Shown: positions 16,691-24,437 of the stretch, piece by piece
How the letters are laid out: every line of letters starts with the position of its first letter
How positions within the stretch are numbered: position 1 is the first letter of the stretch
Assembly (NCBI GenBank): GCA_903928285.1
Contig: CAIYQH010000106.1
Span: 1-31,546, forward strand
Reading direction: 5' to 3'
DNA from: an uncultured Bacteroidales bacterium
GTDB taxonomy: Bacteria > Bacteroidota > Bacteroidia > Bacteroidales > FEN-979
DNA length: 31,546 bases
Made by a program: the position numbers and the translations under genes
Notes under the pieces: generated by a model
Database searches by the model: none
Told to the model about the DNA's origin: nothing
Seen by the model: the letters and a program-made list of their open reading frames with translations, nothing else

Positions 16691-17452
16691 TTAATAGAGA
16701 TAAAAATCTTTCGGGGCCCTCCTGTATAGCGGGATCATCCAGCAAACCCTCAGGGTATAGAACTGGCTGCTGAGTTTGCGGGTATCTTTCATCCCGGTAG
16801 CGAAATCCCAGTCACGGTAAGGTTGGGTCCACGCCTGCATCACCTCAAAACTTGCCGAGAAATTAAGCAGCCGTGTATTGCTCAGGAACATGTAGCCTAT
16901 TGACCCCGAGGCGACGATACCCCCGTTCAGGCGGTCGTATCCCTTGCCATAGTCGCCGTTCAGCTGGGGCGCCGTGTTCCCGATCACATGGATCCTGATC
17001 TTATCCTGCATATAACCAGCGCCGGCAATGAGGATGAAACCACAGTTCGGGTTGGGGGCCAGGAGGGGGATCACCTTGCCGAACCGTCCGATAATGTTGT
17101 ATCCCGCCTCATAAAAAACGATGTCGGCCATATAGCCGTTGGCATCAATGATGAAGCCATCCTTGGTGGATATTCCCTTCAGCAGCGCGTCGCTGTTCTT
17201 TACCGACTGACCGAAAAGGTAGCTGCTCTCCACTCCGAACATCCAGTTGTGCTTTGTTTTAAACATCATCCCCCCACCGATGCTGGAGTTGCTGCCAAAC
17301 TGTTTTCCGAGATCGCCTCCCGGGAACTGGTAGCCATAGGTAGCAAAGATCATCGGGGTGGAAATAACCGAATCACGTATGTTTACCTGGGCAAACGAAG
17401 CGACCGTTACAAAAAACGAGAGCGTAATAAGAATCCTGAATCGACGAGACAT
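16691..17452 (-). CDS. Conserved outer-membrane beta-barrel protein
   Basis: The open frame runs to 17599, but the start at 17452 gives a 253-aa protein with a standard signal peptide (RILITLSFFVTVASFAQ), cleaved after about residue 21. The upstream 49 codons cover a likely promoter and hairpin and look non-coding. The mature part has alternating hydrophobic/polar strands, glycine-rich turns (GGGMMF, GGIVASGSIGY) and ends in aromatic residues (DFYLY), as expected for an 8-10 strand barrel. Similar proteins of unknown role are found beside Kdo transferase genes in Bacteroidota (from memory, not searched). A link to LPS or envelope assembly is inferred only from the neighbouring waaA. Confidence 0.8.
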   Translation of the reverse strand: MSRRFRILITLSFFVTVASFAQVNIRDSVISTPMIFATYGYQFPGGDLGKQFGSNSSIGGGMMFKTKHNWMFGVESSYLFGQSVKNSDALLKGISTKDGFIIDANGYMADIVFYEAGYNIIGRFGKVIPLLAPNPNCGFILIAGAGYMQDKIRIHVIGNTAPQLNGDYGKGYDRLNGGIVASGSIGYMFLSNTRLLNFSASFEVMQAWTQPYRDWDFATGMKDTRKLSSQFYTLRVCWMIPLYRRAPKDFYLY

Positions 17453-17459
17453 AATGTTC

Positions 17460-17530
17460 GCTTTAGCTGATGACGGGTTTGCATCCCTTACCTGCCGGAA
17501 CAAATGCCGGTCCGGCAGGTAATCTAAAGC
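17460..17530 (-). promoter_or_regulatory. Nested inverted repeat in the 5' leader of the barrel gene
   Basis: TTACCTGCCGGA (17488-17499) and TCCGGCAGGTAA (17511-17522) pair perfectly over 12 bp around an 11-nt loop. An outer pair, GCTTTAG (17460-17466) and CTAAAGC (17524-17530), adds 7 bp separated by a one-sided bulge. It begins 7 bp before the barrel gene's ATG and falls inside the leader predicted from the box at 17563-17570. It could control translation or be a binding site. No ligand-binding riboswitch family is recognised. Confidence 0.55.
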
Positions 17531-17562
17531 AAAAACCCTTAAAATATTGTCCTTTGAGATGA

Positions 17563-17570
17563 CAAAGTTA
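17563..17570 (-). promoter_or_regulatory. Bacteroidota -7 box for the barrel gene
   Basis: The minus strand reads TAACTTTG (TAnnTTTG), predicting a leader of roughly 100 nt before the ATG at 17452. The nearest TTG upstream (17583-17585) is only 12 bp away, so the -33 element is uncertain. Confidence 0.4.
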
Positions 17571-17657
17571 ACGTTTTTGTGCCAATCCGCGATTTTCAAC
17601 CTATCAAATCATTATTTTGCAGGGTGATATTCAGTCCGTTTGTTGTGGTATTTTTTG

Positions 17658-17665
17658 TAATTTTG
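17658..17665 (+). promoter_or_regulatory. Bacteroidota -7 box for the C69 peptidase gene
   Basis: TAATTTTG matches TAnnTTTG. A TTTG at 17639-17642 lies 15 nt upstream, slightly close for a -33 element. It predicts a leader of about 90 nt before the ATG at 17762. Confidence 0.45.
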
Positions 17666-17761
17666 GCGCATGACGGGCACAGAGGCGGCGGGATCAAGAA
17701 AGCGCAAAATAGTGAACCATCGATATTCAATCAATTAATTAAACATTCAATTCTGTAATTT

Positions 17762-19441
17762 ATGAGAAAAACCTTACTTGGCCTGACGTTGCTGCTTTTT
17801 CTCGGCTTCAACCTCCACTTGATGGCCTGTACTAACTTTATCTTTACCAAAGGGGCCACCACCGACGGGTCGGTCATGATCACCTATTCGGCTGATTCGC
17901 ACTCGCTTTACGGCGAGTTGTATCACTGGCCTGCACGCGACTGGCCTGCCGGGTCAATGTTCGACGTCGTTGAATGGGATACCGGGAAACCACTTGGAAA
18001 AATCACCCAGGTCAAACATACCTACAATGTAGTGGGCAACATGAATGAAAACCAGGTGGCCATCGGGGAAACCACCTTTGGTGGCAGGGAGGAACTCCAA
18101 ACCCAGAAGAGTGCCATCGTCGATTACGGCGCCCTCATCTATGTATCGCTTATGCGTGCAAAAACAGCCCGTGAGGCCATCAAAATTTTTGGCGAACTGA
18201 CCGAAAAATACGGCTATGCCAGCGAAGGGGAATCTTTTTCGATTTCCGACGCCAACGAAGCCTGGATCCTGGAGATGATCAGCAAAGGCGAAGGCCAGCT
18301 TGGCGCTGTATGGGTCGCCATGAGGATTCCCGACGGTTATATCTGCGGCCATGCCAACCAGGCACGCATCACCACCTTCCCGCTGAACGATCCGCAGAAC
18401 TGTATCTATTCAAAGGATGTGATCACCTTTGCCCGCTCGAAAGGTTATTTCGACGGCAAAGATGAAGAGTTCAGCTTCTCCGACACCTATGCCCCCGTGA
18501 CCTTCAGCGGCGCCCGCGCCTGTGAGGCACGCGTCTGGGCCATGTTCAACCATGTCAACGCCTCCATGGGCCAGTACCAGGATTATGCCATGGGCAACCT
18601 GGTAAAAGGCAAATGGGGTTATACCTCCAACCGGATGCCGTTATGGATCAAACCTGACAAGAAAGTGAATGTCAACGAGGTGATGAACCTGATGCGCGAC
18701 CATTATGAAGGCACCAAGATGGATATGACCTACGACATTGGCGCCGGTCCCTTCCAGTGCCCCTACCGCTGGCGTCCGATGACCTGGAAATCAGACAGCG
18801 TTCCCTATATCCACGAACGTGCCGTTTCCACCCAGCAAACAGGCTTCGTCTTCGTGGCCCAGTCGAGAAACTGGCTGCCCGACCCTGTTGGGGGGATCTT
18901 CTGGTTTGGCCTCGACGACACCTACACCACCGTCTTTTCACCCATGTACTGCGGCATGACCCAGGTTCCCGATGCCTACAGGGTTGGCAACGGCGACCTG
19001 CTTACCTTCTCCCCCACCTCCGCCTTCTGGGCCTTTAACATGGTCGCAAACTGGGCCTATACCAAGTACGACTATATGATCAAGGATATCCGCCCTGTGC
19101 AGCAGGGTCTGGAACAGGGATATGTTACCGAAACAGCCGGCATCGACAAAAAAGCAGCCGACCTTTACAAAAAGGATAAAAAAGCCGGCATTGCCATGAT
19201 CACAGGCTATTCGGTGAAAACCGGCCAGACTACCATCAAACGGTGGCAGGAGATGTTCCAGTACCTGTTTGTGAAGTATATGGATGGAAATGTTAAGAAG
19301 GAAAAGGATGGCAAATTTGAAAGAAACCCATACAACATGCCCGTTATGCCGTCACAGCCCGGTTACCCGCAATGGTGGCTGAAGGTGATTGCAACCCAGC
19401 ATGGCGAAACGGTCAAACAGATCGGACCGGCGGGACACTAA
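17762..19441 (+). CDS. Secreted C69 family peptidase (dipeptidase-like)
   Basis: A 559-aa protein with a signal sequence (residues 4-21) directly followed by A22-C23-TNFIFTKGATTDGS. In the C69/PepD family of N-terminal nucleophile hydrolases the mature chain starts with the catalytic Cys in exactly this C-T-N context, so cleavage before Cys23 would both export and activate it. Further family segments are a GNMNENQVAIGETTFGGR region, EGESFSISDANEAWILE and the HANQARIT region. It probably hydrolyses dipeptides or amides in the periplasm or outside. The residues before Cys23 (LMAC) also resemble a weak lipobox. It has its own promoter box and is followed by a strong hairpin terminator, so it is likely monocistronic. 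Confidence 0.92.
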   Translation: MRKTLLGLTLLLFLGFNLHLMACTNFIFTKGATTDGSVMITYSADSHSLYGELYHWPARDWPAGSMFDVVEWDTGKPLGKITQVKHTYNVVGNMNENQVAIGETTFGGREELQTQKSAIVDYGALIYVSLMRAKTAREAIKIFGELTEKYGYASEGESFSISDANEAWILEMISKGEGQLGAVWVAMRIPDGYICGHANQARITTFPLNDPQNCIYSKDVITFARSKGYFDGKDEEFSFSDTYAPVTFSGARACEARVWAMFNHVNASMGQYQDYAMGNLVKGKWGYTSNRMPLWIKPDKKVNVNEVMNLMRDHYEGTKMDMTYDIGAGPFQCPYRWRPMTWKSDSVPYIHERAVSTQQTGFVFVAQSRNWLPDPVGGIFWFGLDDTYTTVFSPMYCGMTQVPDAYRVGNGDLLTFSPTSAFWAFNMVANWAYTKYDYMIKDIRPVQQGLEQGYVTETAGIDKKAADLYKKDKKAGIAMITGYSVKTGQTTIKRWQEMFQYLFVKYMDGNVKKEKDGKFERNPYNMPVMPSQPGYPQWWLKVIATQHGETVKQIGPAGH

Positions 19442-19450
19442 GGGTGGAAT

Positions 19451-19480
19451 GCAAACAATGCAAACAATGCAAACAATGCA
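19451..19480. repeat. 9-bp tandem repeat (GCAAACAAT, about 3.3 units)
   Basis: Three perfect copies of GCAAACAAT (19451-19477) and the start of a fourth lie 9 bp after the C69 peptidase stop. The array may vary in number by slippage. I see no coding role. Confidence 0.8.
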
Positions 19481-19500
19481 TGCAATGTAGAAAATGAAGA

Positions 19501-19544
19501 AATGCAAAAAAGTAAAATGGGAAGCTGTTTTACTTTTTTGCATT
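19501..19544 (+). terminator. Perfect 17-bp hairpin terminator after the C69 peptidase
   Basis: AATGCAAAAAAGTAAAA (19501-19517) and its exact reverse complement (19528-19544) enclose a 10-nt loop, and a T-run (19543-19547) follows. The stem is A/T rich but long. The position, 60 bp after the stop codon, fits an intrinsic terminator. The symmetric sequence could also work on the other strand, though no converging gene is near. Confidence 0.7.
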
Positions 19545-19592
19545 TTTACCGGAAACCACCTTCAACCCCCTGATAACAATGGGATTGGCGCT

Positions 19593-19613
19593 CCCTCCCC
19601 TTCAAGGGGAGGG
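19593..19613. repeat. GC-rich palindrome, second copy of the dispersed hairpin
   Basis: CCCTCCCCTT and AAGGGGAGGG are perfect reverse complements around a single C. It shares the CCCTCCCCT...AGGGGAGGG core with the hairpin at 4202-4222, about 15 kb away in a different gene context. This marks it as a dispersed intergenic element. Confidence 0.65.
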
Positions 19614-19659
19614 CCGGGGAGAGGTCCTTTATAAAAAACCAGGAGGGCCGGGGAGAGGT
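19608..19659. repeat. 18-bp direct repeat overlapping the palindrome
   Basis: GGAGGGCCGGGGAGAGGT occurs at 19608-19625 and again at 19642-19659, separated by 16 bp of A/T-rich sequence. The second copy lacks the palindromic left arm, so it looks like a partial duplication of the repeat's right half. Confidence 0.75.
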
Positions 19660-19691
19660 GAACGGTTCGTACTTTTATACTCTTTGGAGAT

Positions 19692-20555
19692 ATGACAAAA
19701 AGGATAATTAGATGGTTTTACGCTGCTACGGGAGCGGTTTTATTACTGGTGCTGGCGGCGGGTTGCGCCAAAAAAACGGAAACGGCAACCGTTCAGGCTC
19801 CTTTGTTACCATCGGTGACCACGAACACTGGCGTGACGGTGACCGGCACACAAAGCGCGCAGGCCGGGGGAACAGTTACCGTGAATGGGACCAGTCCTGT
19901 CACGGCCAGAGGCATCTGTTACTGCGTGGCTCCCAAACTGCCGACAATTGCCGACAGCCATACACAAGATGGAGCCGGAACGGGGGACTTTTCCAGTTCC
20001 CTGAACGGGTTAGCCAATGACACCATTTACTTTATCAGGGCTTATGCCACGAATAGCCAGGGCACAGCCTACGGCAACAGGGTGAGTTTTTACACCAACA
20101 CCGTTTTCCGTTATTTTCCGGGTCAGAGTTTTGGTGGTGGTATCGTTTTTTATGTTGACGGCACTACGCAACATGGGCTGATAGTGGCAACCAGCGAATA
20201 TTCCGCGTCATGGGGTTGTCCCGGGGTATCCATTCCCGGAACCGGCAGGAGCCTGGGTACCGGACATCCCAATACCATTACCATCATGGCCGCCTGTACC
20301 GAAAAACAGATTGCGGCACGTATTTGCGACGGTCTTGACCTGAACGGGAAATCAGACTGGTTTTTACCCTCGAAAGATGAACTGAACCTGATGTTCCTGA
20401 AGAAAGATTTCATTGGCGATTTCAGTAACGACAGCTACTGGAGCTCCTCACAGTATGATGCAAATCAGGCATACTCACAGAACTTTTCCACAGGGGATAT
20501 AACTGGCAGCAGTAAAAACGGATTTCTCCAGGTAAGGGCGATCCGGGTTTTTTAG
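19692..20555 (+). CDS. Surface lipoprotein with Fn3-like and DUF1566/FISUMP-like domains
   Basis: A 287-aa predicted lipoprotein. The signal peptide ends in the lipobox LAAGC (Cys at about residue 25), followed by an acidic-poor linker. Residues about 40-135 match the Fn3-like repeat common in Bacteroidota surface proteins (VTARGICYCVAP, LNGLANDTIYFIRAYATNSQGTAYG). Residues about 145-287 match the DUF1566/FISUMP type: FGGGIVFYVDG at the start, a DWFLPSKDEL stretch, YWSSSQYD, and a final GFLQVRAIRVF. These domains are found in secreted proteins of unknown function. No catalytic residue can be proposed. It lies downstream of the repeat-rich spacer and 57 bp before the coiled-coil gene. Confidence 0.85.
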   Translation: MTKRIIRWFYAATGAVLLLVLAAGCAKKTETATVQAPLLPSVTTNTGVTVTGTQSAQAGGTVTVNGTSPVTARGICYCVAPKLPTIADSHTQDGAGTGDFSSSLNGLANDTIYFIRAYATNSQGTAYGNRVSFYTNTVFRYFPGQSFGGGIVFYVDGTTQHGLIVATSEYSASWGCPGVSIPGTGRSLGTGHPNTITIMAACTEKQIAARICDGLDLNGKSDWFLPSKDELNLMFLKKDFIGDFSNDSYWSSSQYDANQAYSQNFSTGDITGSSKNGFLQVRAIRVF

Positions 20556-20575
20556 GCCGGCGCATGATTTTATTT

Positions 20576-20583
20576 TATCTTTG
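20576..20583 (+). promoter_or_regulatory. Bacteroidota -7 box for the coiled-coil gene
   Basis: TATCTTTG matches TAnnTTTG and lies 29 bp before the ATG at 20613. The same octamer precedes the DAHP synthase gene. No clear -33 TTG is seen. Confidence 0.5.
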
Positions 20584-20612
20584 CACTATTATAGTGGAAA
20601 ATTCAGATCTTT

Positions 20613-21512
20613 ATGGACGAACAAAACTCCTCAACCCGGAAGTACAAGGTTTACCTGGCGGTTGTAGCTATTCTCTTACTCATACTGCTCTTTTGGCTCT
20701 TTATTCAGCGGTCGCAACTATTAAAACTGGTCAAAGACAAGGAGTCCGAGAAGACAGAGCTCCAGCATAACCTCGACTCCCTGATGACGGAGCACAACAA
20801 AATCAAGGTTTCCTATGGCGCCCTCTCCGATTCATTACGGTCGAAGGACAGCATTATCCAGAAAAATGCCGTTGAGATCAAAAAATTACTGGATACCGAA
20901 TGGGAATACAACAAGATCCGCAAGAAGCTGGAGATGCTGCAGAAGGTAGCCCAGGGTTATGTCAGGCAGATGGATTCGTTGTATACCGTGAACCGCGAGC
21001 TGACAGCCGAAAACGACCGCATCCGGCAGGAGGTGAAAACCGAACAGCACCGCAACCAGAACCTGATCAAGGACAAGGAGGAGCTGAAGGAGAAGATGAA
21101 CCAGGCTGCCTTTATCAAAGCCTACGATGTGACGGCCAGCGCCTACAAGCTGAAATCGGGGAAGACCAAAGAGGAGCTTACCGACAAGGCCAGCAGGGCG
21201 CAACGGATCAGGGTCAGCTTTACCATAGGCGAAAATCCGCTGGTCCCTTCCGGCAAAAAGATTGTCTACATCCGCATCCAACGCCCCGACAAGGTGGTCG
21301 TGATCAAGAGCAAATACGACACCTTTACCTTTAACGGGCAGACAATCCCCTTCTCCCTCCGCGAAGACATCGACTACCAGGGAAAGGCCATGAATGTAAG
21401 CGTGGCCTGGACCAAAAAGGATGATGAAAGCGCAGCCATGAAAGGGAAATATATTGTTACCGTATTTGCCGATGACAAGGAAATCGGAGCTGGTTCATTT
21501 GATCTGAAATAA
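20613..21512 (+). CDS. Single-pass membrane protein with coiled coil and C-terminal beta domain
   Basis: A 299-aa protein: a short basic N-terminus, one membrane helix (about 13-31), a long heptad-rich coiled coil (about 33-165, many E/K/L/Q), and a beta-rich domain (about 166-299) with ASAYKLKSGKTKEEL, RAQRIRVSFTI and a final IVTVFADDKEIGAGSFDL. The N-in topology would put the coiled coil and domain in the periplasm. Similar architecture occurs in conserved Bacteroidota proteins of unknown function (from memory). It could be an envelope tether or scaffold. It lies 9 bp before the phosphofructokinase gene, so the two are probably co-transcribed, though no functional link is obvious. Confidence 0.85.
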   Translation: MDEQNSSTRKYKVYLAVVAILLLILLFWLFIQRSQLLKLVKDKESEKTELQHNLDSLMTEHNKIKVSYGALSDSLRSKDSIIQKNAVEIKKLLDTEWEYNKIRKKLEMLQKVAQGYVRQMDSLYTVNRELTAENDRIRQEVKTEQHRNQNLIKDKEELKEKMNQAAFIKAYDVTASAYKLKSGKTKEELTDKASRAQRIRVSFTIGENPLVPSGKKIVYIRIQRPDKVVVIKSKYDTFTFNGQTIPFSLREDIDYQGKAMNVSVAWTKKDDESAAMKGKYIVTVFADDKEIGAGSFDLK

Positions 21513-21521
21513 TACTTTTTT

Positions 21522-22544
21522 ATGCGTATCGGCATATTAACGGCCGGAGGCGATTGCCCCGGCATCAATGCAGCCATCAGGGGAGTCGGGAAAACCGCGA
21601 TTCTCGAGTACGGGATGGAGGTGATCGGCATCTCCTCGGGCTTTCTCGGCCTGATCAATGAAGAATATGTTCAGCTCGATGAAAACGTGCTGTCGGGGAT
21701 TCTTACCCTGGGTGGCACCATCCTGGGTACTTCGCGGGAAAACCCCTTCAAGAAGGGAGCTACCTTCAATGCCATTGACAAGCCAAAACTGATTAAAAAG
21801 CACTACCAGGAGCTTGGGCTCGATGCCCTGGTCTGTATTGGCGGAAACGGCACGCAGCGTACGGCTGCCCAGCTGTCGGAGGTTGGGCTGAATGTGATCG
21901 GCATCCCCAAAACCATCGATAACGACGTTTACGGGACTGATATCACCTTTGGTTTTGATTCGGCCCTCTGGATCGCCACCGAGGCGATCGACCGGCTCCA
22001 TACAACGGCCAACAGCCATAAACGGATCATGGTCATCGAGGTGATGGGGCATCATGCCGGCTGGCTGGCGCTCTATTCTGGCATGGCAAGCGGGGGCGAT
22101 GTGATCCTGCTACCCGAAATCAACTTTGACATCAACTTTGTAGCCCGTTGCCTTAAAAAAAGGGCTATCAACAAGAAGCCCTATTCCATCGTGGTGGTGG
22201 CCGAAGGAATTCCGACGCCCAAAGGCGAACCTGCCGGCCGGTATGTCGCCAACAGCATCAAGGAACTCACCGGGCTGGAAACCAGGGAGACCATCCTGGG
22301 TTATATCCAGCGCGGGGGCAGTCCTTCGCCCATGGATCGCGTGCTTGCCACCCGTTACGGCGCCTACGCCGTTGAGCTGATCGCCGAAAAACGGTTTGGC
22401 CAGATGGTCGCGCTCAAAGGCGATACCGTTACCTCTGTTGCACTTTCCGATGTGGGTGGAAAACTGCGGCTGGTACCCGAAGATCATCCGCTGATCGAAA
22501 AGGCCCGCCGGATGGGGGTGTGTTTTGGCAAGGAAAGTTGCTAA
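21522..22544 (+). CDS. pfkA: 6-phosphofructokinase (mixed-substrate/group III type)
   Basis: A 340-aa phosphofructokinase catalysing the committed step of glycolysis. It starts with GILTAGGDCPGINAAIRG (phosphoryl donor loop). The next loop is CIGGNGTQRTA (G107-G110), with Gly in the position that favours ATP over PPi but Asn where E. coli PfkA has the Mg-binding Asp; this is common in the group III subfamily. PKTIDND (129-135) holds the catalytic Asp, and VMGHHAGW and VVVAEG are also present. Donor choice (ATP or PPi) cannot be fixed from sequence. The stop codon overlaps that of recJ by 3 bases within CTAA, a tail-to-tail arrangement. Confidence 0.93.
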   Translation: MRIGILTAGGDCPGINAAIRGVGKTAILEYGMEVIGISSGFLGLINEEYVQLDENVLSGILTLGGTILGTSRENPFKKGATFNAIDKPKLIKKHYQELGLDALVCIGGNGTQRTAAQLSEVGLNVIGIPKTIDNDVYGTDITFGFDSALWIATEAIDRLHTTANSHKRIMVIEVMGHHAGWLALYSGMASGGDVILLPEINFDINFVARCLKKRAINKKPYSIVVVAEGIPTPKGEPAGRYVANSIKELTGLETRETILGYIQRGGSPSPMDRVLATRYGAYAVELIAEKRFGQMVALKGDTVTSVALSDVGGKLRLVPEDHPLIEKARRMGVCFGKESC

Positions 22545-24286
22545 TCCGAGAATTTTATATCCTTGATGTTGAGCTGGAGGTTCACCAGCCCGTTCCATTC
22601 ATTTTCCTCCACATGGTAACAAATGTTGAAGGGGATCTGTTTCTCGATCAGGCCGAACTGTTCGCCCTGCTGAAAAGCAATGGCTGAAAAGGGACCACCT
22701 GCAATCTCCGGATGCACCACATTCAGCTTCAGGTGATTTTTCCCCACGATGCGCGACCCGCCGGCATCCATCACCCCGTTGGTGACAAACAGGGGCGCCA
22801 TATTGCCGGGGCCGAAGGGGGCAAACTGCTTGAGGACGCTGAAAAACCTTGAACTGATCACATTCAGGGGCAGTTTGGAGTCGATCTCCAGCACCGGAAC
22901 CAGCTCGATACCCTGAAGCCTGTCGCTGACAAAAGCTTCAAAGCGTGTGCTGAACTTCTCCAGGTTTTCGGGCTTGAGCGAAAGTCCAGCGGCAAATTTA
23001 TGCCCGCCGAAATGCTCCAGCAGGTCGCTGCATGCATCCACCGCCTCGTAGATGTCAAAATCCCTCACGCTCCGGGCTGAGCCCGTGATAAGACCGTTGG
23101 AAAGGGTCAGCACGATGGTCGGCCTGTAATAGGTTTCGGTAAGCCGCGAGGCGACAATCCCGATAACCCCCTTATGCCAGTTGGGATGAAAAATCACCGT
23201 TGAACGCGCCGACCTGAGTTTTGAATTCTCGTCGATCATTCCCACAGCCTGTATCGTGGCCTGTGAATCAAGTGTTTTCCGCTCTGTGTTGTAGGCATTG
23301 ATCTGCTCGGCCACGCGCTTTGCATCTTCGAGATTACGGGTGATCAGCAGCCTTACGGAGTTTTTCCCGCTTTCGATCCGCCCTGCGGCATTGATCCTGG
23401 GGCCGATCATGAAGACAAGATCGGTAATGGTCAGTTCCCTGTTGAATACATTGCCGCCCAGCCCATCGTCGTTTTTCATCATGGCTGAATAACGCAGCAG
23501 GGCCTCAAGCCCCGGACGGGGTTTCGAGTTGATCAGTTTGAGCCCGAAATGGGCCAGGATACGGTTTTCGCCCGTGATATCAACGATATCGGAGGCAATG
23601 CTGATCACCACCAGGTCAAGATACTGGATCAGCTGGTCAAACGGGATCTGGTTGAGCTGCGCATAGGCCTGGATAAGCTTGAACCCGATGCCGCAACCCG
23701 ACAACTCCTTATAGGGATAGGTGCAATCGTTCCGCTTGGGATCAAGAATAGCGGAGGCAGCAGGAATTTCAGCCCCGGGGCGGTGATGATCGCAAATGAT
23801 AAAATCGATTCCCTTAGTGGTGGCATAGGCCACCTTTTCAACAGACTTGATGCCGCAATCGAGGGCAATGATCAGTTTGACATCGGTATCCGAAGCAAAG
23901 TCAATTCCCTTGAACGATATGCCATAACCCTCATTGTCCCTGTCGGGGATATAGAAGTCGATCTCCTCATGAAAATTGAGCAGGAAGGTGTAAACCAGGG
24001 CAACTGCCGATGTACCGTCAACATCATAATCGCCATAAACCAAGATCCGTTCATTGTTCTCCACCGCCCTGACAATGCGTGCGATGGCTTTATCCATGTC
24101 CTTCATAAGGAAGGGATCGAACAGGTCGCCCAGCGAAGGCCTGAAGAAGGTCTTTGCCTGATCATAGGATGTCACCCCACGCTGAACCAATAGGTTACCC
24201 AGCGACTGGTCGATTCCCAGCGCCTTCGATATTTCCCGTACCTTTTCAGGGTCTCCCTGTGGTTTTAGCACCCAACACTTATCCAT
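22541..24286 (-). CDS. recJ: Single-stranded-DNA-specific 5'-3' exonuclease RecJ
   Basis: A 581-aa DHH-family nuclease of recombination and mismatch repair. Motif I is YGDYDVDGTSA (84-94), the second acidic site ALDCG (Asp143), and motif III CDHHRPG (DHH at 166-168), followed by LDPKRNDCTYPYKELSGCG. The DHHA1 domain has a GGHKFAAGLSL stretch, and an OB-like region occupies the C-terminal 120 residues. All acidic and His ligands of the two-metal site are present and the length is normal. It follows asnS on the same strand after a 151-bp gap in which I see no promoter box or gene. Confidence 0.95.
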   Translation of the reverse strand: MDKCWVLKPQGDPEKVREISKALGIDQSLGNLLVQRGVTSYDQAKTFFRPSLGDLFDPFLMKDMDKAIARIVRAVENNERILVYGDYDVDGTSAVALVYTFLLNFHEEIDFYIPDRDNEGYGISFKGIDFASDTDVKLIIALDCGIKSVEKVAYATTKGIDFIICDHHRPGAEIPAASAILDPKRNDCTYPYKELSGCGIGFKLIQAYAQLNQIPFDQLIQYLDLVVISIASDIVDITGENRILAHFGLKLINSKPRPGLEALLRYSAMMKNDDGLGGNVFNRELTITDLVFMIGPRINAAGRIESGKNSVRLLITRNLEDAKRVAEQINAYNTERKTLDSQATIQAVGMIDENSKLRSARSTVIFHPNWHKGVIGIVASRLTETYYRPTIVLTLSNGLITGSARSVRDFDIYEAVDACSDLLEHFGGHKFAAGLSLKPENLEKFSTRFEAFVSDRLQGIELVPVLEIDSKLPLNVISSRFFSVLKQFAPFGPGNMAPLFVTNGVMDAGGSRIVGKNHLKLNVVHPEIAGGPFSAIAFQQGEQFGLIEKQIPFNICYHVEENEWNGLVNLQLNIKDIKFSD

Positions 24287-24437
24287 CTTACTTTTCTTAG
24301 TGCTAAATTAAGAATTTTTACCGATATCGCATCAATCAACCGAGAAAAAATTCAGAGAAATCCCGCCGTGGGAACGGGGGTAACGACATAAAAGGAGATG
24401 AGGCGTTCAGAAAGTCAGCCGGCGTGGTTCCTATCCG
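24287..24437. other. Intergenic spacer between asnS and recJ
   Basis: A 151-bp gap on the minus-strand side. I find no TAnnTTTG box, no strong hairpin with a T-run and no open frame with a credible start. recJ may be read from the asnS transcript or from a promoter I cannot recognise. Confidence 0.4.

Larger units (their letters stand above)
17453..17761. other. 309-bp intergenic region between divergent genes
   Basis: It contains a nested inverted repeat (17460-17530) and a minus-strand -7 box (17563-17570) for the barrel gene, and a plus-strand -7 box (17658-17665) for the C69 peptidase gene. The parts 17571-17640 and 17670-17755 show no further signal to me. No small gene with a plausible start could be supported. 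Confidence 0.6.

Noticed and set aside
17453..17599. N-terminal extension of the barrel protein
   Set aside because: It would bury the signal peptide 50 residues inside the protein and cover the promoter box and inverted repeat.
19448..19480. CRISPR-like array
   Set aside because: Units are 9 bp, directly adjacent and without spacers, so it is a simple tandem repeat.
21522..22544. Pyrophosphate-dependent phosphofructokinase as the firm call
   Set aside because: PKTIDND occurs in PPi enzymes, but the GGNGT loop has Gly where PPi enzymes usually have Asp; donor use is left open.
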